A DNA stretch of 7,548 nt, from NCBI GenBank assembly GCA_947380835.1, contig CANCSL010000051.1:1-7548 (forward strand). The letters run 5' to 3'. The stretch comes from Actinomycetota bacterium (lineage in GTDB: Bacteria; Actinomycetota; Actinomycetes; Nanopelagicales; Nanopelagicaceae). Positions 1-6,319 of the stretch are shown one piece after another. The notes beneath the pieces were generated by a model that saw only the letters and a program-made list of their open reading frames with translations, searched no databases and was not told where the DNA came from. The number at the start of each line of letters is the position of its first letter. The stretch's first letter is position 1. The position numbers and the translations under genes are program-made.

Positions 1-27
1 AAATCAATAAGGTTTTGAAATAGAAAC

Positions 28-1152
28 ATGAGCACGATGTTGAGGGGAATGACTTGGGATCACCCACGCGGACTCGATAGCGTGGTGGCTTCCAATTCGC
101 TTGTACAAGAGATCGCTCAGACCTCGGTCAACTGGCGGGCTCGCTCGCTCTTGGCCTTTGGCGATCAACATATCTCTGAGTTCTTTCAGGACGTTGATCT
201 GATGATTATCGATCACCCGCACGTTCCCGATGCCGTTGCTGCAGGTGCGGTCATAGCTTTTGATGATGTGGCTTCACCCAGCCAATTGGATCTTTTGCGC
301 AGCACGAGCGTCGGAGCATCCCATGACTCCTATCAATACCGAGGCAAACAATGGGCTTTGGCGATAGATACGGCGGCCCAAGTCTCGGCATTCCGCGCTG
401 ATAAGACCGATGGCGCACCTATTTTCTGGAGCGATGTCCTGTCTCTGGCAAAAGGTGGCCGTCTGCTCTGGCCCTACAAGCCCGTGGATGCTTTCAGCAC
501 CTTTGCCACGTTGATGGCGCAAAAAGGGAAACCACTTGCCGTGGCTGGTCAGTATGTCGAACCCACAACCGCAACCGAAGTTTTACATTTTATGGTCGAG
601 CTCGCCGCATCGGTCCCGTATCTCTGCGCGGCCAGTAACCCGATTGATGTGGCCGAACTCTTGAGCACGACCGAAGATTACGACTACGGCATTTGTATGT
701 ATGGGTATACCAACTATTCACGCGTTGGCTTCCGCAAGAACACCATCACGTATGACGACCTTCCCTCCTTCGATGGCATGGCCGGCGGCTCACAGCTTGG
801 CGGAGCGGGCATTGCCATCTCCAGTGCCTCAAAGAATGTGGCAAAAGCTGCCGAGGTCGCAATGTTGCTCTCTCTTCCCAACGTGCAATCGACAACTTAT
901 GTAGCAGCCGGTGGTCAACCGGGCAATGTAGTTGCGTGGAAGAGTGAAAGTGCAAACGCCATGACCCATAACTTCTTCCGAAATACGTTGCGCACTTTGG
1001 AGCGAGCCTGGGTCCGTCCTCGCGTCTTGGGCTGGCCCGATGTGCAGTATCAGACTTCGCAAGTCATTCATAAAGCTCTCGTCGATAGAAAAATTACAGA
1101 ATCAACCGTAGAAGAGATCTCCGGTATGTATGAGAAATATATTCAGGAGTAA
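28..1152 (+). CDS. Solute-binding-protein-like protein without signal peptide
   Basis: A 374-residue protein that resembles bacterial extracellular solute-binding proteins of sugar ABC transporters in size and overall character. I place it there from recognition of the N-terminal LRGMTWDHPRG segment (residues 5-15) and the DLMIIDHPHV segment (57-66), motifs I associate with actinobacterial proteins annotated as substrate-binding. It has no hydrophobic signal sequence and no lipobox Cys near the N-terminus. An in-frame TGA at 16-18 rules out a longer start carrying one. It is therefore probably cytoplasmic, or exported some other way. The start is uncertain: ATG at 28, 37 and 49 are all in frame and none has a good ribosome binding site (only a weak AAGG at 9-12). 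No permease or ATPase gene lies in the window. It opens the operon and ends 2 nt before a MaoC hydratase gene, suggesting a role in intracellular substrate handling rather than uptake. The ligand is unknown. Confidence 0.7.
   Translation: MSTMLRGMTWDHPRGLDSVVASNSLVQEIAQTSVNWRARSLLAFGDQHISEFFQDVDLMIIDHPHVPDAVAAGAVIAFDDVASPSQLDLLRSTSVGASHDSYQYRGKQWALAIDTAAQVSAFRADKTDGAPIFWSDVLSLAKGGRLLWPYKPVDAFSTFATLMAQKGKPLAVAGQYVEPTTATEVLHFMVELAASVPYLCAASNPIDVAELLSTTEDYDYGICMYGYTNYSRVGFRKNTITYDDLPSFDGMAGGSQLGGAGIAISSASKNVAKAAEVAMLLSLPNVQSTTYVAAGGQPGNVVAWKSESANAMTHNFFRNTLRTLERAWVRPRVLGWPDVQYQTSQVIHKALVDRKITESTVEEISGMYEKYIQE
1145..1149 (+). promoter_or_regulatory. Ribosome binding site for GTG-started MaoC gene
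   Basis: AGGAG lies inside the last codons of the upstream gene, 5 nt before the GTG at 1155. It supports that non-ATG start and suggests the two genes are translationally coupled. Confidence 0.75.
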
Positions 1153-1154
1153 AA

Positions 1155-1601
1155 GTGATCCAGCAATATTGGGAAGATTTCGAAATCGGAAGCTCGCGCA
1201 TCAGTTCAGGTCGAACCATAACTGAAGCAGATATCGTCCTTCACGCCGGACAGACTGGTGATTTCTATCCTCACCACATGGATGCCGAATGGTGCAAAAC
1301 TCAAGCCTTTGGCCAGCGTGTGGCTCATGGAACGCTCATTCTTTCGGTAGGTGTTGGCTCTCTCGCCGGTGAAATAAACGAAGTCGCATTTAGCTATGGA
1401 TATGACAAAGTGCGCTTTATCGCGCCCGTCTTTATCGGAGACACCATAACCTCACGTGCTGAAATTGTGGCCAAGCGAGAACATGCCAAGAAACCCAATG
1501 AATTCGGCATTGTTGACGAACAAGTAAGTATCACCAATCAAAAGGGCGAAACTGTCGTCGCTTTTATTCATGTGTATATGGTCGAGAAGAAAGGAAAGTG
1601 A
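1155..1601 (+). CDS. MaoC-like hotdog-fold (R)-hydratase, catalytic type
   Basis: A 148-residue single-hotdog protein of the MaoC / (R)-specific enoyl-CoA hydratase family, which add or remove water at the beta carbon of an acyl-CoA. The hydratase-2 motif is at residues 35-41 (GDFYPHH). Asp36 and His41 match the catalytic pair of the family GDxNPxH signature, although the Asn is Tyr38 here. AHG at 57-59 follows as usual, and the core PVFIGDTI strand is at 91-98. The length is normal for a stand-alone MaoC protein. It starts at GTG 1155 with a good AGGAG, and its stop lies one base before the RraA-like gene. A second MaoC-like protein at 4715 shares 17 of 20 residues over the FSYGYD...GDTI segment but lacks the His, so this protein may be the catalytic half of a heteromer. 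The acyl-CoA substrate cannot be read from sequence; given the neighbours it may be derived from a sugar acid. Confidence 0.88.
   Translation: MIQQYWEDFEIGSSRISSGRTITEADIVLHAGQTGDFYPHHMDAEWCKTQAFGQRVAHGTLILSVGVGSLAGEINEVAFSYGYDKVRFIAPVFIGDTITSRAEIVAKREHAKKPNEFGIVDEQVSITNQKGETVVAFIHVYMVEKKGK
1591..1595 (+). promoter_or_regulatory. Ribosome binding site fixing the RraA-like start
   Basis: AAGGA lies 7 nt before ATG 1603. It favours that start over an in-frame ATG at 1570, which would overlap the upstream MaoC gene by 32 nt and add a non-conserved leader. Confidence 0.65.
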
Positions 1602-1602
1602 G

Positions 1603-2250
1603 ATGACCGCACTCAATGTTGATCCACGCGTTCGTTCGGCCATGGTCTCTGACGCCCTCGACGTAGTTGGTATTCGCAACAACGTTATGGATTCCAGCAT
1701 TAAGCCACTTCTTCCGGGTATGCGCGCCGTGGGCTTGGCATCCACTATTGAATTCTCTCCCAGTGAAATTTATGACCTGGATGACCCCTATGGACCGGCG
1801 ATCGATTACTTGGACTCGTTGCGCGAAGGTGAGATTGCAGTCGTCGCCACCGGTAAATCGGATCGTTCGGCCTATTGGGGCGAGCTCTTTTCCACTGCCG
1901 CCAAATCCAGGGGTGCCACGGGTGTCGTTTGCGATGGTCCGCTACGCGATACCAATCTCATTCTCGATGTGGATTTCAATGCATTTGGCGCTTCTGCCCG
2001 TCCGATCGATTACAAGGGTCGAATGCGCGTCACGAGCGTTCATGAAGTCGTGATCTGCGGTGGGGTAGAAGTTCGTCAAGGCGACGCGATCATCGCTGAC
2101 TGGGACGGAATCGTTGTTGTTCCCTGGGCTCACATCACCAATATTTTTGATGCTGCCAACCAACGCGCTCAAGGAGAGCGCACGGTCCTAAAAGAATTAC
2201 AGGGCGGACGCAGTGTCCGCGAAGTTTGGGATGAATACCGTTTGTTGTAA
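1603..2250 (+). CDS. RraA-family protein (2-oxo-acid aldolase/decarboxylase-like)
   Basis: A 215-residue protein of the RraA fold. The family includes metal-dependent pyruvate-forming aldolases (4-hydroxy-4-methyl-2-oxoglutarate and 4-carboxy-4-hydroxy-2-oxoadipate aldolase), oxaloacetate decarboxylases and the RNase E regulator RraA. The family core is visible: WGEL at 92-95, then GVVCDGPLRD at 107-116 with Arg115 and Asp116 of the metal/pyruvate site, GGVEV at 153-157, GD at 160-161 and ADWDGIVVVP at 165-174. The intact DGxxRD argues for a catalytic member rather than the regulator. In this operon a retro-aldol cleavage of a 2-oxo-3-deoxy sugar acid, or decarboxylation of a 2-oxo acid, would fit; this is inference. 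Translation is probably coupled to the MaoC gene, whose stop ends one base before this ATG. Family membership is secure and the substrate is not. Confidence 0.88.
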   Translation: MTALNVDPRVRSAMVSDALDVVGIRNNVMDSSIKPLLPGMRAVGLASTIEFSPSEIYDLDDPYGPAIDYLDSLREGEIAVVATGKSDRSAYWGELFSTAAKSRGATGVVCDGPLRDTNLILDVDFNAFGASARPIDYKGRMRVTSVHEVVICGGVEVRQGDAIIADWDGIVVVPWAHITNIFDAANQRAQGERTVLKELQGGRSVREVWDEYRLL

Positions 2251-2270
2251 GAGTTCTTAGGCTCAAGTGA

Positions 2271-2275
2271 GAGGA
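2271..2275 (+). promoter_or_regulatory. Ribosome binding site fixing the lactonase start
   Basis: GAGGA lies 6 nt before ATG 2282. It favours that start over the in-frame GTG at 2267, which has only a weak AGG upstream and would add five residues ahead of the usual family N-terminus. Confidence 0.65.
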
Positions 2276-2281
2276 AGAGAA

Positions 2282-3142
2282 ATGGCAAGTAATGAGTTGA
2301 TCGATACGCATCAACACTTGTGGGTTATGAGTGAGCGCGCTTACGACTGGATCGAACCTGCATACGGTCCGCTCTATGACGACTTTCGTCCCGAGCGACT
2401 TGCGCCAGAAATTCCAGCATCAGGTGTAACTGGCAGCGTCCTTGTGCAAGCTGCCGATACATTTGAAGATACTTTCTATATGTTGGATGTGGCCCATCGC
2501 AGTGACTTTGTTCAGGGAGTAGTGGCCTATGTACCGCTCGATCGCGCCCACGAAGCTAGCGCGGCACTGAATCTCTACGTACAGGACCCTTTGATTAAAG
2601 GAATTCGAAATCTGACACATAATTATGCGGACAAGAAGTACGAATCCGATGACAAATGGATTCTGCGCCCCGCAGTCCAAGAAACACTCTCATTGGTGGA
2701 AAAATCCGGACTTTCCTTTGATTATGTGGCAGTCAACGCGGCCCACATCGAGAATGTCCCGGTCTTGGCCAAGAACTTTCCTGATCTAAAGATTGTTATC
2801 GACCATTTAGCCAAACCAGATATCAAGGGCAAGGTTTGGGAACCATGGGCCTCGCTCATGGAAGCGGCCGCCAAATATCCCAATGTGTACGCCAAAATTT
2901 CTGGTCTCAATACTGCTTCGGCTCCGGATTGGACTGTTGCAGACTGGCAACCGTATGTGGACTTCATTGTTGCCACCTATGGCGCCAATCGCACGATGTT
3001 GGGTGGCGACTGGCCGGTAATTGTGCTGATGAACAATTATGTAGATGTCTGGAAGGCCCAAGTCGAAGTCATCTCCGGATTCTCAGCAAGCGATCAAGAG
3101 TGGATTCGCCATAAGACCGCTCAACATTTCTACAACCTTTAG
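2282..3142 (+). CDS. Amidohydrolase-2 sugar lactonase (L-fuconolactonase-like)
   Basis: A 286-residue TIM-barrel metal hydrolase of the amidohydrolase-2 group (COG3618), which contains L-fuconolactonase, L-rhamnonolactonase and 2-pyrone-4,6-dicarboxylate lactonase. It begins with the DTHQHLW motif (Asp8, His10, His12). YDWIEP at 21-26 follows, where sugar lactonases of this group commonly have an aromatic Tyr/Pro-Trp segment. Other expected elements are GIRN at 107-110, VIDHLAKP at 172-179 with His175, YAKISGL at 203-209 and GGDWPV at 241-246 with Asp243, the usual barrel-end Asp. Length is normal. It would open a 1,5- or 1,4-sugar lactone to the aldonate in the cytoplasm. The next gene is a mutarotase and a dehydrogenase lies downstream, so a 6-deoxy-hexonolactone is the likeliest substrate. 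The aromatic lactonase function is the alternative but fits the neighbours less well. Confidence 0.85.
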   Translation: MASNELIDTHQHLWVMSERAYDWIEPAYGPLYDDFRPERLAPEIPASGVTGSVLVQAADTFEDTFYMLDVAHRSDFVQGVVAYVPLDRAHEASAALNLYVQDPLIKGIRNLTHNYADKKYESDDKWILRPAVQETLSLVEKSGLSFDYVAVNAAHIENVPVLAKNFPDLKIVIDHLAKPDIKGKVWEPWASLMEAAAKYPNVYAKISGLNTASAPDWTVADWQPYVDFIVATYGANRTMLGGDWPVIVLMNNYVDVWKAQVEVISGFSASDQEWIRHKTAQHFYNL

Positions 3143-3171
3143 CCATCGAAGAAGAGAGAAAGGGAAAACAG

Positions 3172-3495
3172 ATGCAACGTTTTGCTTCGGTCATTGGAAT
3201 GAAGCCTGAACATCGCGCCGAATACGAAAAACTTCACGCCGACGTTTGGCCAGCCGTTCTCGAACAAATTTCTAAAAGCAATATCCGCAACTATTCCATC
3301 TATCGTTATGGCGAATTGCTCTTCTCCTATTTTGAATACGTGGGCAATGATTTCGAGGGCGATATGGCGGCGATGGCTGCTGATCCAACAACTCAAAAGT
3401 GGTGGGATGTGTGCAAGCCACTGCAGACGCCAGTTGCAGATCGCAAAGAGGGCGAGTGGTGGTCTGATATCACCGAAATTTTTCACACCGATTGA
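3172..3495 (+). CDS. L-rhamnose mutarotase family protein (rhamnose or fucose)
   Basis: A 107-residue protein of the L-rhamnose mutarotase family (COG3254), small alpha/beta-barrel dimers that interconvert the alpha and beta anomers of L-rhamnose; relatives in oxidative fucose clusters act on L-fucose. The N-terminus MQRFASVIGMKPEH is typical. Tyr18 and His22 in the YEKLHADVWP segment (18-27) match the catalytic Tyr/His of the family, and the conserved WW pair is at 77-78. AAAGGG at 3159-3164 lies 7 nt before the ATG. The gene is 29 nt after the lactonase and 35 nt before the CoA transferase. It would supply the anomer used by a cytoplasmic sugar dehydrogenase, which places a free 6-deoxy-sugar or similar aldose at the head of the pathway. 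Sequence does not separate rhamnose from fucose. Confidence 0.88.
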   Translation: MQRFASVIGMKPEHRAEYEKLHADVWPAVLEQISKSNIRNYSIYRYGELLFSYFEYVGNDFEGDMAAMAADPTTQKWWDVCKPLQTPVADRKEGEWWSDITEIFHTD

Positions 3496-3518
3496 TCATT
3501 CCCACCCAATATCTGTAG

Positions 3519-3524
3519 AAGGAG
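3519..3524 (+). promoter_or_regulatory. Ribosome binding site for GTG-started CoA transferase
   Basis: AAGGAG lies 6 nt before GTG 3531, supporting this start. The DGMLVLDFSQFLAGP segment typical of the family N-terminus follows shortly after. Confidence 0.75.
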
Positions 3525-3530
3525 TTATTT

Positions 3531-4715
3531 GTGAGCCCGAGAGAGTCCAGGCCAGAACTTCCGCTTGATGGAATGCTGGTTTTAGATTTCAGTCAGTTTC
3601 TAGCAGGCCCGGTCGCGGCTATGCGTTTAGCCGATCTAGGTGCGCGCGTCATCAAGATCGAGCGACCCGGAACTGGAGATATTGGGCGCACGCTCGCCTT
3701 TGCTGGACTAGAAAGTGATGGCGACACTCTTAGCTTTCACATCATGAATCGCAATAAGGAGAGTTTCGCGGCAGATCTCAAATCCTCGGAAGGTTTGGCG
3801 GAAGTCTGGAAATTGGTGGCGAAAGCCGATGTCATCATTCAAAACTTCCGGCCCGGAGTCATAGAACGCTTAGGGCTAGGTTATGAGGATGTAAAGAAGG
3901 TTAATCCGCGCATCGTGTATGGAAGTGCCTCTGGTTACGGCAGCACCGGCCCATGGAAAGACCGGCCGGGCCAAGATTTGCTAGCGCAATCTATCTCTGG
4001 TCTGCCATGGGTAAACGGGTCAAAAGAGAATCCACCAATTCCGGTTGGATTAGCCGTTGCCGATATTTTTACCTCAACTCATCTGGCTCATGGCGTAACC
4101 GCGTTGTTATTGCGCCGTGAGCGCACCGGCGTGGGGGGATTGGTGGAATCCAGTTTGATTGAAGCGATGTTGGACCTGCAATTCGAACTTATCAGCGCCC
4201 ATATGTTTGATCCCGAAGTCATTGTGAAACGCGGAGCTAAGAATTCAGCCCATGCGTTCTTGCCCGCCCCATATGGTTTGTATGAAACTTCCGATGGTTA
4301 CTTGGCTATTGCCATGACTCCGATTCCTCTACTGGGCTCGTTGCTGGATCTTGATTTTTCTGCCTATGAGGATCCAGCCTCCTGGTGGAGCAAGCAAGAG
4401 GAAATTATGAAAGCGTTAGCGACGCAGTTAAAAACGCGAACCACCGAAGCCTGGTTGGCAATTTTGGATGCTGCCGATATTTGGTGCGCTCCGGTTTTAT
4501 CTTTGCCAGAGCTGGTCGCACACGAAGGATTTGCCGAACTCGACATGGTGCAAAAGACCCAGCGCTCCTCAGGCGATGGCGCATCCATTGTTGAGATCAC
4601 CACAACGAGATCGCCGATGCGTATTGATGGTCGCACCGTTACTTCAACTCGCGGCGCACCACATGTGGGCGAGCACACCGAAGAAATTCGCCAAGAACTC
4701 CTAGGAGGCAAGTGA
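3531..4715 (+). CDS. Family III (CaiB/BaiF) CoA transferase
   Basis: A 394-residue protein of the family III CoA transferases (formyl-CoA:oxalate, carnitine and mesaconate CoA transferases), which move CoA between carboxylic acids through an aspartyl-CoA anhydride/thioester on the enzyme. Visible elements are VLDFSQFLAGP (17-27), LGARVIKIERP (36-46), the NRNKES segment (73-78), ADVIIQNFRPGV (99-110), SGYGSTGPWKDRPGQD (134-149) and PVGLAVADIF (171-180). Asp178 in the last segment is at the position of the catalytic Asp. Length is normal and no key region is missing. The product would be a CoA thioester of a carboxylic acid made by this pathway, plausibly the aldonate from the lactonase or a later acid. 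Its stop overlaps the start of the second MaoC gene in TGATG, which ties the two products together. The acceptor acid and CoA donor cannot be read from sequence. Confidence 0.92.
   Translation: MSPRESRPELPLDGMLVLDFSQFLAGPVAAMRLADLGARVIKIERPGTGDIGRTLAFAGLESDGDTLSFHIMNRNKESFAADLKSSEGLAEVWKLVAKADVIIQNFRPGVIERLGLGYEDVKKVNPRIVYGSASGYGSTGPWKDRPGQDLLAQSISGLPWVNGSKENPPIPVGLAVADIFTSTHLAHGVTALLLRRERTGVGGLVESSLIEAMLDLQFELISAHMFDPEVIVKRGAKNSAHAFLPAPYGLYETSDGYLAIAMTPIPLLGSLLDLDFSAYEDPASWWSKQEEIMKALATQLKTRTTEAWLAILDAADIWCAPVLSLPELVAHEGFAELDMVQKTQRSSGDGASIVEITTTRSPMRIDGRTVTSTRGAPHVGEHTEEIRQELLGGK
4703..4708 (+). promoter_or_regulatory. Strong Shine-Dalgarno for the second MaoC gene
   Basis: AGGAGG lies 6 nt before ATG 4715 and only 3 nt before the in-frame GTG at 4712, so ATG 4715 is preferred. 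It sits inside the end of the CoA transferase gene. Confidence 0.8.
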
Positions 4716-5224
4716 TGCAAAACCCAAATCCAGATCCTGCTGCTCGCTACCAAGTTCCAGTCTGGAACCAAGATGTGAAGCTGTACGAGGATTACGAAGT
4801 CGGCGAAGTAGACCGTTCCATTCGGCGCACTATTTCCGAAGGTGAGGTCATGCTCTTCAGTTCTCTGCTGCTCGATCTGCACCCCTATGTGGCTGATGAC
4901 ATGTGGGCGAGGGAGGAAGGTCTCTTTAAGAAGAGAATCGTTCCCGGAGCCCTAGTCTTTAGTTATGGCATGGGCTTATTTGCTCACAACAATGTCAACA
5001 CCTTTAGTTATGGGTACGACCGGCTGCGCTTCATTAAACCCGTCTTCATTGGAGACACTATTTACGCGATGCGTACCCTGCTGGAGAAGACACCAAAGTA
5101 TGAAAACATGGGTCTCTTTAGAGTGAGTTATGAGGTTTTCCGTGCCGATAACGAAGAACTCGTGCTTTATACCGAACACTTACAGACCGTTCTCTATCGC
5201 ACCTCTCAAGCCGAAAACCAATAA
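4715..5224 (+). CDS. MaoC-like protein lacking the catalytic His (partner subunit?)
   Basis: A 169-residue MaoC-like hotdog protein. It shares the FSYGYDxxRFIxPVFIGDTI segment (97-116) with the first MaoC of the operon, 17 of 20 residues identical, so the two look like paralogues. In the region that should hold the hydratase motif it reads LLDLHPYVAD (52-61). Asp54 is kept, but the position of the catalytic His is Val59, and the usual AHG is VPG at 76-78. A His at 56 sits where the family has Asn. Compared with the first copy it has an N-terminal extension of about 18 residues. The gene overlaps the CoA transferase stop by one base. Known heteromeric MaoC enzymes pair a catalytic with a non-catalytic subunit, so this may be the substrate-binding half of a complex with the 1155 product. 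It could instead have a different chemistry using His56. Confidence 0.82.
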   Translation: MQNPNPDPAARYQVPVWNQDVKLYEDYEVGEVDRSIRRTISEGEVMLFSSLLLDLHPYVADDMWAREEGLFKKRIVPGALVFSYGMGLFAHNNVNTFSYGYDRLRFIKPVFIGDTIYAMRTLLEKTPKYENMGLFRVSYEVFRADNEELVLYTEHLQTVLYRTSQAENQ

Positions 5225-5242
5225 TCACCGGGAGATAAAGCC

Positions 5243-6319
5243 ATGATTGATCTCTTTTCCGAAGTCGCCAAATTCTGCGATCTCACAATTCCCGATAGCC
5301 ATAAAGTTCCCATTGCAATTATTGGCGCCGGTGGGATTGTTGATGGCGCGCACCTTCCTGCTTATAAAAAAGCTGGGCTTCAGGTAGTCGGAATAACCGA
5401 TGTTGATCTCTCCAAGGCTGCCGAAGTAGCGGCCAGACATGGCATTGCCACGGTTTATAAAGATGTTGACGAGCTTCTTGCCGACCCAACTGCTCAAGTC
5501 ATTGATATCGCCGTTCCCGCCGTGGCCCAACCCGATATCTTTTTGAAAGTTGCTGGCGCAGGGCGCAATATCTTGGCTCAGAAACCGATGGCCACCACTG
5601 TTGCAGATGGAGTTCGCATGGCCGATGCGGTTGCTGCCAACAAGATTGTTGCAGCAGTAAACCACCAACTTCGCTTCGAAGAGGGCATGGCCGCGGCCCA
5701 CAAAATGGTCGAACTCGGCTGGGTGGGCACGGTCACCAACATGACCTTTCACGTCAATTTGATAACTCCATGGGAGCTCTGGCCTTGGGCTAAAGATCTA
5801 GAGCGCCTAGAAGTCATGTTGCATTCCATTCACTACCACGACGTTGTTCGTTGGTTCTTAGGTGAACCCAACACCGTCTTCTGCGCTGCTGGTCGAACCA
5901 AAGATCAATATCCCAAGGGGGAAACGCGGACTATCTCTACCTATTTATTTGATCAAGGTGTCACCGCGCTTGTTCATGCCAATCACATTAATCGCGGCGG
6001 CGATAACTATGCCGAGTATCGTATTGATGGCGATAAAGGCTCGATTCGCGGCACCATGGGGCTGTTATATGACTATCCCGTCGGTCGCGTCGATACCTTA
6101 GAAGTAAATTCGCAAGTGGCAGGTACGGATGGTTGGACTCCCTACCCAGTGACCACTCGCTGGTTCCCAGATGCCTTTATGGGCACGATGGGTTCGGTCA
6201 TGGGCGCTATCGCAACTGGCGCACCACTGCGCTCTTCAGTTGCCGACACGGTGGGCACGTTGAAGTTGGTAGCAGCACTTTATGAATCGATGGATTCAGG
6301 GCTAGCGGTCAAACTTTAA
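5243..6319 (+). CDS. Gfo/Idh/MocA-family NAD(P)-dependent dehydrogenase
   Basis: A 358-residue oxidoreductase of the Gfo/Idh/MocA family, which oxidise sugars, inositols and related polyols with NAD(P). The Rossmann motif GAGGIVDGAHLPAY is at 28-41, preceded by about 22 extra residues. The family EKP motif is QKP here (Gln113, Lys114, Pro115), keeping the catalytic Lys. The second catalytic region HSIHYHD is at 194-200, with His197 and Asp200 at the expected H-x-x-D spacing. The C-terminal domain includes the GDKGSIRGTMG segment (263-273). GGGAG at 5230-5234 supports the start, 18 nt after the preceding gene. With a mutarotase and a sugar lactonase in the same operon, the simplest role is oxidation of the aldose at C1 to the lactone; oxidation of another hydroxyl, for example C3, is possible. 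The stop overlaps that of the converging minus-strand gene. Confidence 0.9.
   Translation: MIDLFSEVAKFCDLTIPDSHKVPIAIIGAGGIVDGAHLPAYKKAGLQVVGITDVDLSKAAEVAARHGIATVYKDVDELLADPTAQVIDIAVPAVAQPDIFLKVAGAGRNILAQKPMATTVADGVRMADAVAANKIVAAVNHQLRFEEGMAAAHKMVELGWVGTVTNMTFHVNLITPWELWPWAKDLERLEVMLHSIHYHDVVRWFLGEPNTVFCAAGRTKDQYPKGETRTISTYLFDQGVTALVHANHINRGGDNYAEYRIDGDKGSIRGTMGLLYDYPVGRVDTLEVNSQVAGTDGWTPYPVTTRWFPDAFMGTMGSVMGAIATGAPLRSSVADTVGTLKLVAALYESMDSGLAVKL
6316..6319. other. Convergent stop codons overlapping in TTAA
   Basis: The plus-strand dehydrogenase ends in TAA at 6317-6319 and the minus-strand FAH-family gene ends in TAA read from 6318 down to 6316. The two genes overlap by 4 nt, leaving no intergenic space for a conventional terminator. 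Confidence 0.95.

Noticed and set aside
1..27. Possible promoter or end of an upstream gene at the left edge.
   Set aside because: There are only 27 bases, with stop codons in several frames. No -10/-35 pair or coding signal can be supported.
4364..4882. Minus-strand open frame of 172 codons.
   Set aside because: It lies antisense across the CoA transferase and second MaoC genes, both of which have clear family motifs. Its translation shows no recognisable domain, so it is a shadow frame.
5225..5752. Minus-strand open frame of 175 codons.
   Set aside because: It is antisense to the Rossmann domain of the dehydrogenase, has no recognisable motif, and fits a coding-sequence shadow.
1603..6319. 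Resemblance to the protocatechuate 4,5-cleavage (lig) set, which also combines a Gfo/Idh dehydrogenase, an amidohydrolase lactonase and an RraA-type aldolase.
   Set aside because: No ring-cleavage dioxygenase is present, and the sugar mutarotase next to the lactonase favours a sugar substrate. Kept only as an alternative for individual enzymes.
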